Below, piece by piece: positions 1 to 10,700 of a DNA stretch of 64,000 nucleotides. Source of the stretch: Agelas oroides (lineage: Eukaryota; Porifera; Demospongiae; Agelasida; Agelasidae). A model generated the notes under the pieces. That model was not told the DNA's origin. It saw nothing but the letters and a program-made list of their open reading frames with translations, and did not search any database. The first letter of the stretch is position 1. Each line of letters starts with the position of its first letter. The translations under genes and the position numbers were made by a program. The DNA lies in contig OX422189.1 in NCBI GenBank assembly GCA_949130485.1, positions 10,315,177 to 10,379,176 of the forward strand, in the 5' to 3' direction.

Positions 1-817
1 CCGACCATTTTTCTTTCAAGCAATCGAAACAGGAATCTGAAATCTGCCTAGATACGCTGTTGACAAGGCCAAGAACATACCTATATCAACTCGAGGCCGT
101 ACGCAAAAGTCGTCCGGAAACTATTTTTACAAGGTGCTATTCTTTCATGCCCTACACAATCAGAAGAAAAAGGGTAGTAAATAATGCTAAAAGACACTGG
201 GATTTGTTCCGGTGTGCTGATTACCATGCGCGCGCGATCAAACATGCATGCAGCTGCTGGCAATTAATAACTGTACACAAAGAAAATTATATGAGCAACA
301 TGAAAACATTGCATGATAAGAGAGCATTATGAAACAGACTGAACATAACTGTGAAGTGACAGGGGTAAAAGAGCTATTTTTGTACACGAACACATATCTC
401 TTGTCTGAAATTAGGAGGTAAGATATAAAAATTTCCCTTTCTGGATCACCTACACCGAAGTGGAGACAGATATGAGTTGAATGGTTTGCTTGGAAGGGCA
501 TCCCCAATCTTGGTCTTGGAAGAATTAGAAAGCTCTTCACATGATCCCTGATAGTTGTGTGCGGTCCCTCTGCAGTGAAAACAATGCAAGTATTTGTTAT
601 GGCATGAATGCATTGTGCAGTGGTTCTTTAGAAGGCCCAGACAGGGATGGTAAGTTAGAGACACTTTTTGTTGAACTGCTCACTAATCTTTACACAATCA
701 CAGTAATTGCACAACATTCCTTGACCTCCAATGTAATGTTGCAAAATCGCAGTGATTGCATAACGTTACAAATAAATTCAGCCCTATAGGCTTACTGTTC
801 AGGTCCAGCCCTTCCAT

Positions 818-1388
818 TAGCTTCGTTCCCAGGCCCCGTCTGAAAATCAGAAAAGGGGCCTGGTATATAGCACTTCCGTGTATTTTCTGTCGCTAATGTA
901 AATGTCATCAAACGCGTGCTATGGTAGGACACGCCTTACTACAACCGTTGATGTCAGCTGACTATCATGCAAATGCGTGCAAGATGAAGCTGAACAAGCG
1001 ATGCTGTAGTATGCTATCTTCCGTGTTTATCTATCCAGTTCGGATGCACACTGTCTATACTGGGACCCGTGCCAACAGACGATTGGGGAGTTTGTCTCGA
1101 TAACCCGTATGGGTAAATAGCGCTCTCCGATTTCGATCATCCACCGATCTCCCATAAACGTGACACCACTGCCGCACATATATAGGAGACACAGACGACG
1201 CCATCACGAGCTACTCTACCATATTGCATAGTCGGCACTTTTGGCCTTGTGCGCATGTGACGGGATCACATTCCACGTGGTTTCATTCTGCAATCTGATT
1301 GGCTCCTCAAAATGGTCGGCAAAAAATACACGAAAACGCTACCAGGCCCCTTTCCCGATTTTTCGGGCGGGGCCTGGGGACGAGGCTA
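818..1388. mobile_element. TAGC...GGCTA foldback element with 9-bp target duplication
   Basis: A 571-bp element starts TAGCTTCGTTCCCAGGCCCC and ends with the complementary GGGGCCTGGGGACGAGGCTA. The terminal inverted arms run about 75 bp and include a GGGGCCTGGTA block and a CGTGTATTTT block. It is flanked by identical 9-bp copies CCCTTCCAT at 809-817 and 1389-1397. It has no coding capacity, so it is a non-autonomous DNA transposon of the family also found at 15570, 18871, 53426 and 57964. Confidence 0.8.
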
Positions 1389-1467
1389 CCCTTCCATAGA
1401 GTCACTGTACAACATGTTCATGTCACTCTCATCAACACGATCAACATATCGGTGACCGATCTCCACA

Positions 1468-1532
1468 CTTAGCGCTTGACCTCCCATATGATGTATTACC
1501 ATGGAAACTGGATCCTCAGAAAGGGGTCAACT
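1468..1532. mobile_element. Half copy of the 21.6-kb MITE
   Basis: This stretch (CTTGACCTCC...GAAAGGGGTC) matches the right arm of the inverted-repeat element at 21630-21879, including the TATGATGTATTACCATGG block and the terminal GGGGTC. No left arm is visible nearby, so it is a solo or truncated end. Confidence 0.6.
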
Positions 1533-1789
1533 TGACTCTGAAGTCCAACCAAGGAGGCTTGGCTACCATCTTACCCTATGAAAATCAAGGGATCAACAGT
1601 AAATAATCAAGGGAGATTTCTTGCTAATCAAGATAATTTATCCTGGTTGCAAATGCTTCTGCAGGTGAGCTATATAGGCGACTACTCTTTGAATTTTAAC
1701 AATTGGTTGAGCCTGCGAGTAGGCAAGTGTATGCACTCACTCAGGCTTGCCCCCATAATTTTATGGGGTGCCATTTGTGTCAAAACTCC

Positions 1790-2330
1790 AGTGTTTATCA
1801 AACCCACGACCTTTACTAAACCTTGATTGATCTCTACTAGAAAAGGCAATCCATCGATCTTTACTAAACATCGACTGCTGTTTCGTAAAGGGTCGCATAA
1901 GGTACCAGGTGAAAGCCGCACACGTCATCATGGATGCATGCCATGCCACACTCTCTGCATACTTGGACTTTTGTAAGACAGCATGAGAAAAGACTGCAAT
2001 TTGGAAGCACGTACAGCTATGGGTTGAAGTTCTTTGTTGTTAAAGATCACCTTAGGGACGGCGCCCCTTCCAAATTGCAGCCTTTTCTCATACTGACTGA
2101 CAAAAGTTGAAGTATGCAGAGGGCGTTGCACGGCAATGCATTAATGATGACGTATGCGACTTTCATCCGGTACCTTACACGACCTTTACAAAAAACAGCA
2201 ACTGATGTTTAGTAAACTTCGATCGATGTTCAGCAAACATTGATCGATCTTGGCTAAACATATTTGCTAAACATATTCTGCTGAACATCGATTGATGTTT
2301 GGTAAAGATTGATGGATTGCCTAACCATTG
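1790..2330. repeat. Large imperfect foldback repeat
   Basis: Sequence at about 1843-2008 reappears inverted at about 2066-2320. The clearest arms are 1949-2008 and 2066-2125, sharing AAAAG[A/G]CTGCAATTTGGAAG. Outer blocks pair GGTACC[A/G]G[A/G]TGAAAG and GGCAATCCATC. The loop (about 2009-2065) contains a TTCTTTGTTGTTAAAGATCACC word that reappears inverted at about 15510-15530, beside the retroelement remnant. It looks like a degenerate foldback transposon. Confidence 0.6.
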
Positions 2331-2879
2331 TATTTGTACATGTGCTGAATATAGGCCGTCCGGAAACCTTTTTTACAGTACAGTAAACACACAATCTTCA
2401 GTCTAACACCTTCAGCAGTTAGTTGGTAACAACATACCTCAGTTCTAGCTTGTTCCAGTAAACGCAAGAAAAAATAGATCCCACTAGCTTCCCTAAATCA
2501 CCCGGTCCAATTATGGAACGACGACAAACTCGGCGTTGAATCACGCGGCATGACAGTCTGGATTAAAAATTCTCACTGCAACAAGAACCCCTACTTCATA
2601 GTCAAACATCACGCACTGTTGCTGTTTCCCAAGGTAGTGTGAGCGATGAGAAAAAGCGCTCTTTCTCAGCGAGAGTTCTTCGCTACTATTCACGACCACG
2701 AGGTGGCTGTAATGACGTAACTTTAAAAATAAAAATCACGTGAGCGTTCCGTTGGCGAAACGACTGTGTTATGAAAAAATTATTTATTTTATATCTTGTG
2801 AGACAGCTTGAGGTTGTGTGAGAGTCTGGGATCAATGGATGAGGGTACTCCAACCCTGCTCTCCATGTGAAAGAAGAGT

Positions 2880-3315
2880 GTCTCTGTGATCATGCAGTGG
2901 AGAGGGGAGCCAAACTCAAGGCATATACTGTTTTGTACTAGTCACATAGATCATTGGTTTGCCTCTCTACTAAGAGATGGAGTTGGTTTCGTATCCTTGT
3001 GCTTCACCATTGTACTTGTCTTGTCTGTGCAAGTCACCCACTGTGCAGGACACCTTTCAGACAATACCAGGCCTCTTCAGCTGGGTTTGAATACGACATT
3101 CTCATGATTGTCTTCATTATATATGATTGAGAGTATTCCTGGCCTGCATGCCCTCAGTGTGGGGTATATATGTCTCCATGATCATGCAGAGGCAAGCCAA
3201 ACTCAAGGCATTATGCTTTATCATTTTGCACTCGCTGCATACTTCAGTCACATGTAGACCAAGGAGGAAGAGTTGGTATACTGTTGTGCTTCACCATTGT
3301 ACTTAGTCTTCTCTG
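2880..3315. repeat. Imperfect direct duplication
   Basis: Two copies of about 140 bp (2880-3030 and 3173-3315) share the words GATCATGCAG, AGCCAAACTCAAGGCAT and TGTGCTTCACCATTGTACTT. They differ by many substitutions and small indels, so the duplication is old. No function is visible. Confidence 0.5.
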
Positions 3316-3584
3316 ACAAATTTCTTACTACATGAACTATCAATGAACTGTGTTTGAAACAAATTTTAATTTTAACAAAACTGTTCTTATTAATTCAGCA
3401 AAACTAACAAAACTCAACATGTAAACTCAGTTTAAAAAAAAGGTGGTGATCGATGTATACAACAACAAAACTGTCCTCATTGATTCAATTTTGTAAATAA
3501 CAAAACTCTACAACTGTCATATAAACTCTAAGTACTATAATAGATTGCTTTATCGATATCGCTGCCTGCAGTCAGCAGTGAGTG

Positions 3585-6500
3585 TCAGGGGTGTATGTGT
3601 ACGTTGCCTCCTGTCCCGAGTGTGATCACACGCAGGACCTGGTCAGGTTTGGGGTGCTGACTGACAAGGTACGCAGTGAGGTCCACACCTAGCCCTTTGA
3701 GCTGACGCAGGTGAGATAACTCTTCTTCTTGGAGCTTCTTCTGGGCCTGGGGAGGAGGGAGGGGAAGGGGAGAGAGGGAGGAGGGAGAGGGAGGGGAGAG
3801 AGGGAGGGGAGAGAGAGGGGATGAGAGGGAGAGGGGATGAAAGGGAGAGGGGATGAGAGGGAGAGGGAGGAGAAAGGACAGGAAGAAAGGAGATAGGAAG
3901 AACAAAAGATTGACCATGAGCACCTATCATGCAACAGTTTTGTCTTAACAATGTATTGTATAATGCAGCATTATTCTGTGGTTTAGTTGTGCCAAATTAG
4001 GACGAACACTTATGGTAAGTTCAAAGCCTCAAGACTCAACACTATCAGGAAAGTACACAGAAGACCCGGCTGTGTGTCTTTCTGCCCCAAATGCTATCAA
4101 TCCTCCTCCCTCCCCTCCTCCTCTTTCCCCTCCTCGTCCAACCTCACCTCAATTTCTGCAAGTTTCTTGCTCTTCTCTCTCTCAAGCCTTTCCTCATGTT
4201 CCTTCTCTTCCAACTTCAATTTGTGCTGCAACTGCTCCCTACAATAACAGTTAAGATCAGGTCAGTGATCACATTAAGATCAAATCAGTGATCACATTAA
4301 GATCAAATCAGTGATCACATTAAGATCAAATCACTGATCACATTAAGATCAAACCACTGATCAAGTTAAGATCAAATCACTGATCACATTAAGATCAAAC
4401 CACTGATCAAGTTAAGATCAAATCACTGATCACATTAAGATCAAACCACTGATCACATTAAGATCAAATCACTGATCACATTAAGATCAAATCACTGATC
4501 AATGTCTACAATCTCTATGATCAGGCTGACTCACTTTTGGAGTGAGTATTTGTGTTTCTGTGACTCCAGTTCAAGTCCTTGTTCTGCAAGGAAAGACACC
4601 AATAGGAGGTACAAGAGTAGCATTGTTCCCAGGCCCTCACATGTGGAGGGTCTGGTTCCGAGACTAGTACAAGAGAGCGTCATTCCCAGGCCCTCACACA
4701 TGGAGGGTCTGGTTCAGAGACTAGTACAAGAGAGCGTCGTTCCCAGGCCCTCACACATAGAGGGTCTGGTTCAGAGACTAGTACAAGAGAGCGTCGTTCC
4801 CAGGCCCTCACACATGGAGGGTCTGGTTCCGAGACTAGTACAAGAGAGCGTCGTTCCCAGTACTAACAGTAAAGGCTTTACAGATCAAGGTTATATTATA
4901 CACTAATATCAATGGACTCACGCAGTACGCTCCTCTGCTGTTCGTTGAGCAGTTTGGAGTCGGTAAGGTCCTGTGTCTGTTGTTCCTTCTCCATCATCAC
5001 CTTCAGCTTGGCTCGTCTCTCTACCGCATGGTCATGGAGACGCTAGGACAGGGGACACTGATTAACTATCTATCTATTAATCTGTGTATTAGCGTATCTA
5101 TTTATCTATCTATCCACTCATCCATCTATCTCTGCATGTTCATCCATCTACCTGGAGTTGATCACTGGCATGGTAGCCTCGGAACACAACCTTGGTGACA
5201 TCATAGCCGATTCTCTTGCTCCTGTCCAGCAGCTGTGGGTAGTGGTCCAGCACATTGAGTTTGCCCGAGTTGTCCATAAACTCCTCATACCTGGGGAGAA
5301 GGGAGAGCGAGGGGGAAGTTAGGGGAGAGAGGGGGAGCAAGGGGGGAGAGAGAGGGGGAGGTGAGGTGAGAGAGGGGGAGAAGGGGGGAGAGGGGGAATA
5401 AAGTAGGGAGAAGAAAAGGGAGGAGAGAGAGGTATTATGAATGGTGATAAAATTCGGTCACACACAACTTACGTCAGTTGAGAAGCGAAAGCAATGACAT
5501 CAGCCGTGACGGCACTGGACAAGAGAGAACAAAATCAAATATGGTTCTGTTGCCAAATGGGAAGAAGTGCAGTGTACTATAGAAGACATTTCCCTGTAAG
5601 TGTTAAGGAGTCTCGGTGTGTGACTGACTTGATGAAGTCTGCAATAGGGTCCGTGGTCTTGTTCAACATTGTCTCGATCTCTCGGAGCTCAAAGAACACC
5701 ATCAGCTTCACCGTGATCAGAGCATCGTCCTTTGTCCGCACCTGAGGGGGGGAGGGGAGGAGAGGAGAGGAGGGAGAGGGAGGGGAGGGAGAGGGAGGGG
5801 AGGGGAGGGGAGGGGAGGGGAGGGGAGGGGAGGGGAGGGGAGGGGAGGGGAGGGGAGGGGAGGGGAGGGGAGGGGAGGGGAGGGAGAGGGAGGGGAGGGG
5901 GAGGGAGGCACTGGCTAGATATATTTGCCACAATCACCACTTACATCAGATCCCACACACTCTTCCTCCATTCCACCACATCCCCCCTCCATCTCACTCC
6001 CTTCCTCTCCACCTACGACTCTCTTCCACTCCCTCCACCCCTCCCTTCTCCCACATGCTCACATCGTCAATATTGTAGTAGAACTGGTCCGGGATAACTC
6101 TCAGCTTCGTAAAGTTGAGGGCGCCAGGAACCTTCCTTGTCTTGTTGGTGGGGTCTGTCCCATGCCATTGAAAATCATGTAGCCTATAGAAGAGAAGGAG
6201 GGAGGGAGGGAAGGAGGGAGGGAGGAGAGAGGGAGGGAGAGAAGGAGGGAGGGAAAGGAGGAGGGAGAGAGAGAGGGAGGGAGAGAGAGGGAGGGAGAGG
6301 GTTGAGTTGACAAGATCTTTGTTCAGCACACAACAAAATTGAATTGAATGTCCTATTCTTACCACTCATCAGCGGAAGGGGTGAACACTGTGGGGCCATG
6401 TTGCACCCTCCTTATCACCCCTCCGCTCTCCCTCTCTCGCTGGTACACCACCAACACCTCATTAGCATCCAGGGAGTACGACTCCTTCACCTCCGCACTC

Positions 6501-7176
6501 TCCATGCGCAGTGGGTTCATGAACAAGGAGCAGGGTCTGAAGGTGTGTAGTGTGTGAAGGTGGCGGAGAGAGGAGGATAGGGATGGAGATAGGAGGGGAT
6601 ATGTGAAGGTATAAGACTAATGATAAAAATGCGCACACGCATGCACGCACACACACACACACTCACACACACACACACACACACACACCCTGAGATGTGC
6701 TCAATATTGCCATCGCTCCTCTGTACCCGGATGTACTGCTTCTGGTTGGCCGACAAACGTTGCAACTTTCGAAAAGACTTGTTCACCACACTGACCCGCC
6801 TTGGGCCATCCACCAACTGCCCTTCGCCATGTTTGTTTATTAGCAGAGCCTGTAGACAGGGAGGACGGGGGGGGAGGGTTGTGTGTGGCAGTGTGGGTGG
6901 GTGTGCATAACTATGTATATTGTACGGCAGTTAAAAAAGCTGTTTGCGGGGGATACGCTACATAAGTTATCATAATTCAATCATGGATGATACAGTACGC
7001 ACGCAGCACGGCACTACAACCTGCGCATAATCAAGCTTTATAAAATTTATAAAGCTTGATCAAAATTCTAGACAGGAAATGTCCCTTCAGCTTTGTCTAC
7101 CACGGGCTATTCCATTGGCCATTAAGGCTCGTTTTCTTACCCGTTCTCCGTCTCTGACAGTCTTGAAGAATGGCAT
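3585..7176 (-). CDS. SPFH/band-7-like conserved protein, 10 recognised exons
   Basis: The reading starts at the ATG at 7176 (MPFFKTVRDGER) and stops at 3585-3587. Exons on the minus strand: 7176-7141, 6849-6689, 6536-6363, 6183-6063, 5741-5629, 5514-5473, 5290-5152, 5042-4922, 4238-4148, 3746-3585. All have GT-AG borders, and phases agree for every junction except 4922/4238, where one base is unaccounted for and a small exon may be missing. The product is about 385 residues. An N-terminal part carries QYIRVQRSDGNIEHISGP. The middle part (KLRVIPDQFYYNIDD, VRTKDDALITVKLMVFFELR, FINAVTADVIAFAS) is the most conserved and looks like the strand-rich core of SPFH/band-7 proteins. A charged coiled-coil stretch (ERRAKLKVMMEKEQQTQ and the KLKLEEKEHEERLERE exon) precedes a short C-terminus. 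I know this as a widespread uncharacterised eukaryotic family; the band-7 assignment is inference, and a distant relation to the major vault protein shoulder is possible. It shares a promoter with the filamin gene. Confidence 0.7.
3765..3885. repeat. GA-rich tract beside a 3' splice site (minus-strand gene)
   Basis: GGGAGAG/GGGATGAGAG repeats lie directly upstream (in gene sense) of the last SPFH exon. On the coding strand this is an expanded polypyrimidine tract. Similar tracts adjoin other exons of this gene at 5291-5410, 5742-5910 and 6190-6300. Confidence 0.8.
4252..4500. repeat. 23-bp minisatellite, about 11 copies
   Basis: Direct repeats of ATTAAGATCAAATCACTGATCAC with few substitutions (CAGTG/CACTG, CACATTA/CAAGTTA). 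It lies in the intron of the SPFH-like gene between exons 5042-4922 and 4238-4148, the one junction where the reading phase does not close. Confidence 0.9.
4621..4862. repeat. 57-bp minisatellite, about 4.2 copies
   Basis: The unit begins GTTCCCAGGCCCTCACACAT and continues through GAGGGTCTGGTTC and GACTAGTACAAGAGAGCGTC. It contains the GTTCCCAGGC word that forms the ends of the foldback family at 818, 15570 and 57964. It is intronic in the SPFH-like gene. Confidence 0.9.
5742..5910. repeat. (GGGGA)n tract
   Basis: A nearly pure GGGGA pentamer run of more than 100 bp sits immediately upstream, in the minus sense, of exon 5741-5629. It is therefore a (TCCCC)n polypyrimidine tract on the coding strand. 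Confidence 0.9.
7030..7060. repeat. 31-nt palindrome in SPFH intron 1
   Basis: Two 15-nt arms (ATCAAGCTTTATAAA and its complement) flank a single central base. It lies in the first intron of the minus-strand gene, about 80 bp from exon 1 (7141-7176). It could form a cruciform or a very short-looped hairpin; no function is evident. Confidence 0.8.
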
Positions 7177-7703
7177 CTTAGCCTGTCTTGGCTAGAGATT
7201 GGGCGTTTTCCGTTCAGCTTGGTCACACCTATAGATGGTCTCGTGCTGGTGCTGGGCCGGCTGGGGATGGGATCGGGACACGGCAGACATACCGAGCGCG
7301 CGCCCCCAGCTCTCCTCCTCCATGCAAAGAGGGCGTTTCCGGAAAGTGAACACAAAGTGAGAAAATTTACAAACCACTCCAAGAGCGCCAGGATAGATCC
7401 GGGAGGACGAGAGGACCACTAGCTGCACGCGCAGTGAGTAGCTGTGTCTGGAATGTTGTCTGTGTGTTCTAGGAACGGTGTAGGTGTTGCGCGCGCGCAA
7501 AGGGCAGAGCTAGTCCTAAAGCCGTACGGGTGCAGTTGCGATTAATTTATAGCTTCTGCGCCGATCGTTCTGCACTTGTACCAAAAAGAGACGATTTCAA
7601 GATCTCTTTCAGTGGCATACTAGCAGCTTGTAACCTTACACTTGTTAAATCTATTAAACTGAGCTACTCCCACGCTAGGCGCTTCTTTTCCCAACCCCCA
7701 CAG
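7177..7703. promoter_or_regulatory. Divergent promoter region, SPFH-like gene / filamin
   Basis: The start codons of the minus-strand SPFH-like gene (7176) and the plus-strand filamin-like gene (7704) are 527 bp apart with no other gene between them. The stretch is richer in CG dinucleotides than its surroundings (for example GCGCGCGC at about 7489-7497). I see no clear TATA box. The ATG at 7704 directly follows an acceptor-like CCCCCACAG, so the filamin 5' UTR may itself be spliced. Confidence 0.6.
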
Positions 7704-10700
7704 ATGATGGAGAACGGCAGCAGGTCCTCTGATACTGCTGATGGAAGAAATCACAAGTGAGAAGCTGAGATATTGGGGCATTTAACCAATGCTGAACTTT
7801 TCTGTTTAATACTTTACTAAATTTTTTTTGTTGCAAATTTTCCCATCATTGCCTTCATTGTTTCATGATTTTGTCTCAGGTTTTGAGTATTTTGGTTGGA
7901 AAATCAGTCATCACTGGAAAACCAAACCATAGCAGTAGGAAGATTGGTTTTGTGGCCCAACTCCCATTCTCTGTCCTGCATGCAGCTTTGTTAACAACAG
8001 TGTATCAATAGCTGGCACTCTGATTGTGTGTGTGTTTTCCTCAAGAGGTTTCCAGTGGACCACCACCATAACAGTCTCTAGTCTAAACAACTTGTTTTAT
8101 GCATACACTACGGGCTGATAAGTACAATGGACATAGTCTTGTTCTCATGCTCTGTGCTGCTGCATTCTTGCACCCTGGTAAAATATGCATCTCCATGAAA
8201 TAGCTGCTTCTGCTCTGATCAATGTCTGGTATATCTCATACTTTATGACAAACAACTGTTTTGTTGTTGTTCTTATTCTTGCTGTTGTTGTTGTACTGGG
8301 GGAACACTTAATATAGACTAGGTACTTATGTGTAACCCTTTCTAAAAATATTTGTTCAATTGTCACACGTTCCCACACTCTGTGTCACTGCATTCTTGTA
8401 TGTAAAGTATGTTTCTGCTTGCTCTGGTTGATGTTCATGTGTTGTGATAAGTGTACTTTGTTGTCATGTGAACTGCAAGCTTGTACGAGAACTGCGAGAA
8501 CATTCGTCATCTTGTAGCTTGGTAAACTTCATGAGATAGTATTCAGCCTCTTGTGGCATACTCCACACTTGTGGTGATCTCGTTTATAGTCTCCTTGCAG
8601 ATCCTCAGTGTACATCATACGTAACCAAGGGTCTGGGAACGAGACTCCTTGCAGATCCTCAGTGTACATCATACATAACCAAGGGTCTGGGAACGAGACT
8701 CCTTCCAGATCCTCAGTGTACATCATACGTAACCAAGGGTCTGGGAACGAGACTCCTTCCAGATCCTCAGTGTGCATCATACGTAACCAAGGGTCTGGGA
8801 ACGAGAGTGTACCGTTTTGAACCCAAGTTGCCATACTAAGCATTGTCTCTGATACAGTACATGCAGACAGTGAAAATACTAGTGGTATTTTCAGACTAAG
8901 GACAGTGCTGTGCAGCCTCACCTTCACTGACAAACTTGTATGTATTCATTTGTCAGAGACAATGAAATTCATATCTTCTTATCTCAGTTTCTTTCTCTTT
9001 GTACTAGCTTAAAATTGACATGGGACCCACGTATTACATTAACTATGTCAATCTTGCATAAACATATGTTTAATGGTATGTGACAAATGAACCATATGCA
9101 TACACAATATTTAATCACAGTTGACCTTTGACCCCCAGGTATGACAAGGACACGCGTTGTGAGAGTGATGTGTTTACCATCTCTCACCCTGAGACCAACC
9201 CCACCTCACAGTGGTCCCCTAAGAACCACCCTGAGACCAACCCCACCTCACAGTGGTCCCCTAAGAACCACCCTGAGACCAACCCCACCTCACAGTGGTC
9301 CCCTAAGAACCACCCTGGGACCACCCCCACCTCACAGTGGTCCCCTAAGAATCACGCTGAGACCAACCCCAGCTCACAGTGGTCCCCTAAGAACCACCGC
9401 TCAGAGAAGTGGGTACAGATGCAGGAGTACACGTTCACAAAGTGGGTCAACTGTCATCTCAAGGGCACAGGCAGACAGGTGAGGACCATTGCATTGCATG
9501 CACACCGATGAAATTGAGATACAATCCTTCCCCCTCTCCACCCTCCCCTACCTCACCCTCACCTACCTCACCCTCCCCGCCTCCCCCTCTCCACCCTCCC
9601 CTACCTCACCCTCACCTACCTCACCCTCCCCACCCCCCCTACCTCCCCCTCTCCACCCTCCCCTACCTCACCCTCACCTACCTCACCCTCCCCGCGTCCC
9701 CCTCCCCTACCTCCCCCTCCCCTCCTCACCTCCCCCTCTCCACTCCCCTACCTCTCCCTCTCCACCCTCCCCTAACCTCACCCTTCCCTCCTCACCTCCC
9801 CCTCTCCCTCTCCACCCTCCCCTACCTCCCCCCTACCTCCCCCCTACCTCCCCCCCACCTCACCCTCCCCTCCTCACCTCCCCCTCTCCCTCTCCACCCT
9901 TCCCTACCTCCCCCCCACCTCACCCCTCCCAGGTCACTGATCTCTCTACTGACATGACGGATGGTCTGGTGTTGATTACTCTAATGGAACAGCTCAGAGG
10001 CACAAAGATACAGACGAGGTTAGAGCCAGCGATGGGAAGGAGAGAGGAGGAGGAGGGTGCATGTGGGGAAGGAGGAGGGTAGCTACATTGGTAGTCTTGT
10101 CTCATGTTACTCCGATCCCTAGCTACTTTACAGTACGCAAGAGGTAATTCTGATAATTCGGAAAAGTGAGTGGTATACTGTATTTCTTCGATCAGAGGCC
10201 ACGGCTACTATTCGAGGGTGGCATTTATTTCTTTCAAGAGCTTCGGATTGTGCGGCTACTATTCAAGGGCGGTGTCTACTCAAGGGCAGAATCTATTTGA
10301 GGGTGGAATCTATTCGAAGAAATATGGTATATGGTGTTTAGAGATGTGGTGTAGTCACCCTGTGATACCGATCTCACTATCCCTGTTTCTCCCTCTTTCC
10401 CCTTCCTCCCATCTTTTCCTCCTCCCTCCCTCCTCCTCCCTGCTCTCCCCCCTCATTCCCTCTCTCCCTCAGGTACCACAAGTTTCCCAAGGCACGAGTC
10501 CAACAAGTTGAGAATGTAGAGATTGCCTTTGACAGGATGAGAGAAGAGGGCATTCAACTCGTCTCAATCAGTGAGTGGAGATCATATCCACTGTGGGTAG
10601 TCTCAATCAGTGAGTGGAGATCATATCCACTGTGGGTAGTCTCCATCAGTGAGTGGAGATCATATCCACTGTGGGTAGTCTCCATCAGTGAGTGGAGATC

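Larger units (their letters stand above)
1..3584. other. Non-genic left flank
   Basis: I find no convincing exon here. The open frames are short, lack splice context and resemble no family I know. The stretch holds the foldback elements listed separately (818-1388, 1468-1532, about 1790-2330), an imperfect direct duplication (2880-3030 against 3173-3315), and AT-rich sequence at 3340-3540 with repeated CAAAACT-type words. The 3' UTR of the minus-strand SPFH-like gene may extend leftward from 3585. Confidence 0.6.

Noticed and set aside
4252..4500. CRISPR-like regular repeat spacing (also at 8590, 29673 and 49000)
   Set aside because: These are head-to-tail minisatellites without unique spacers in an animal genome. 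No cas genes are present.
9409..10082. Pro/Ser-rich ORFs over CT-rich tracts (also at 21041, 28723 and 62447)
   Set aside because: They arise from pyrimidine-rich intronic repeats and cross clear splice sites of the real genes.
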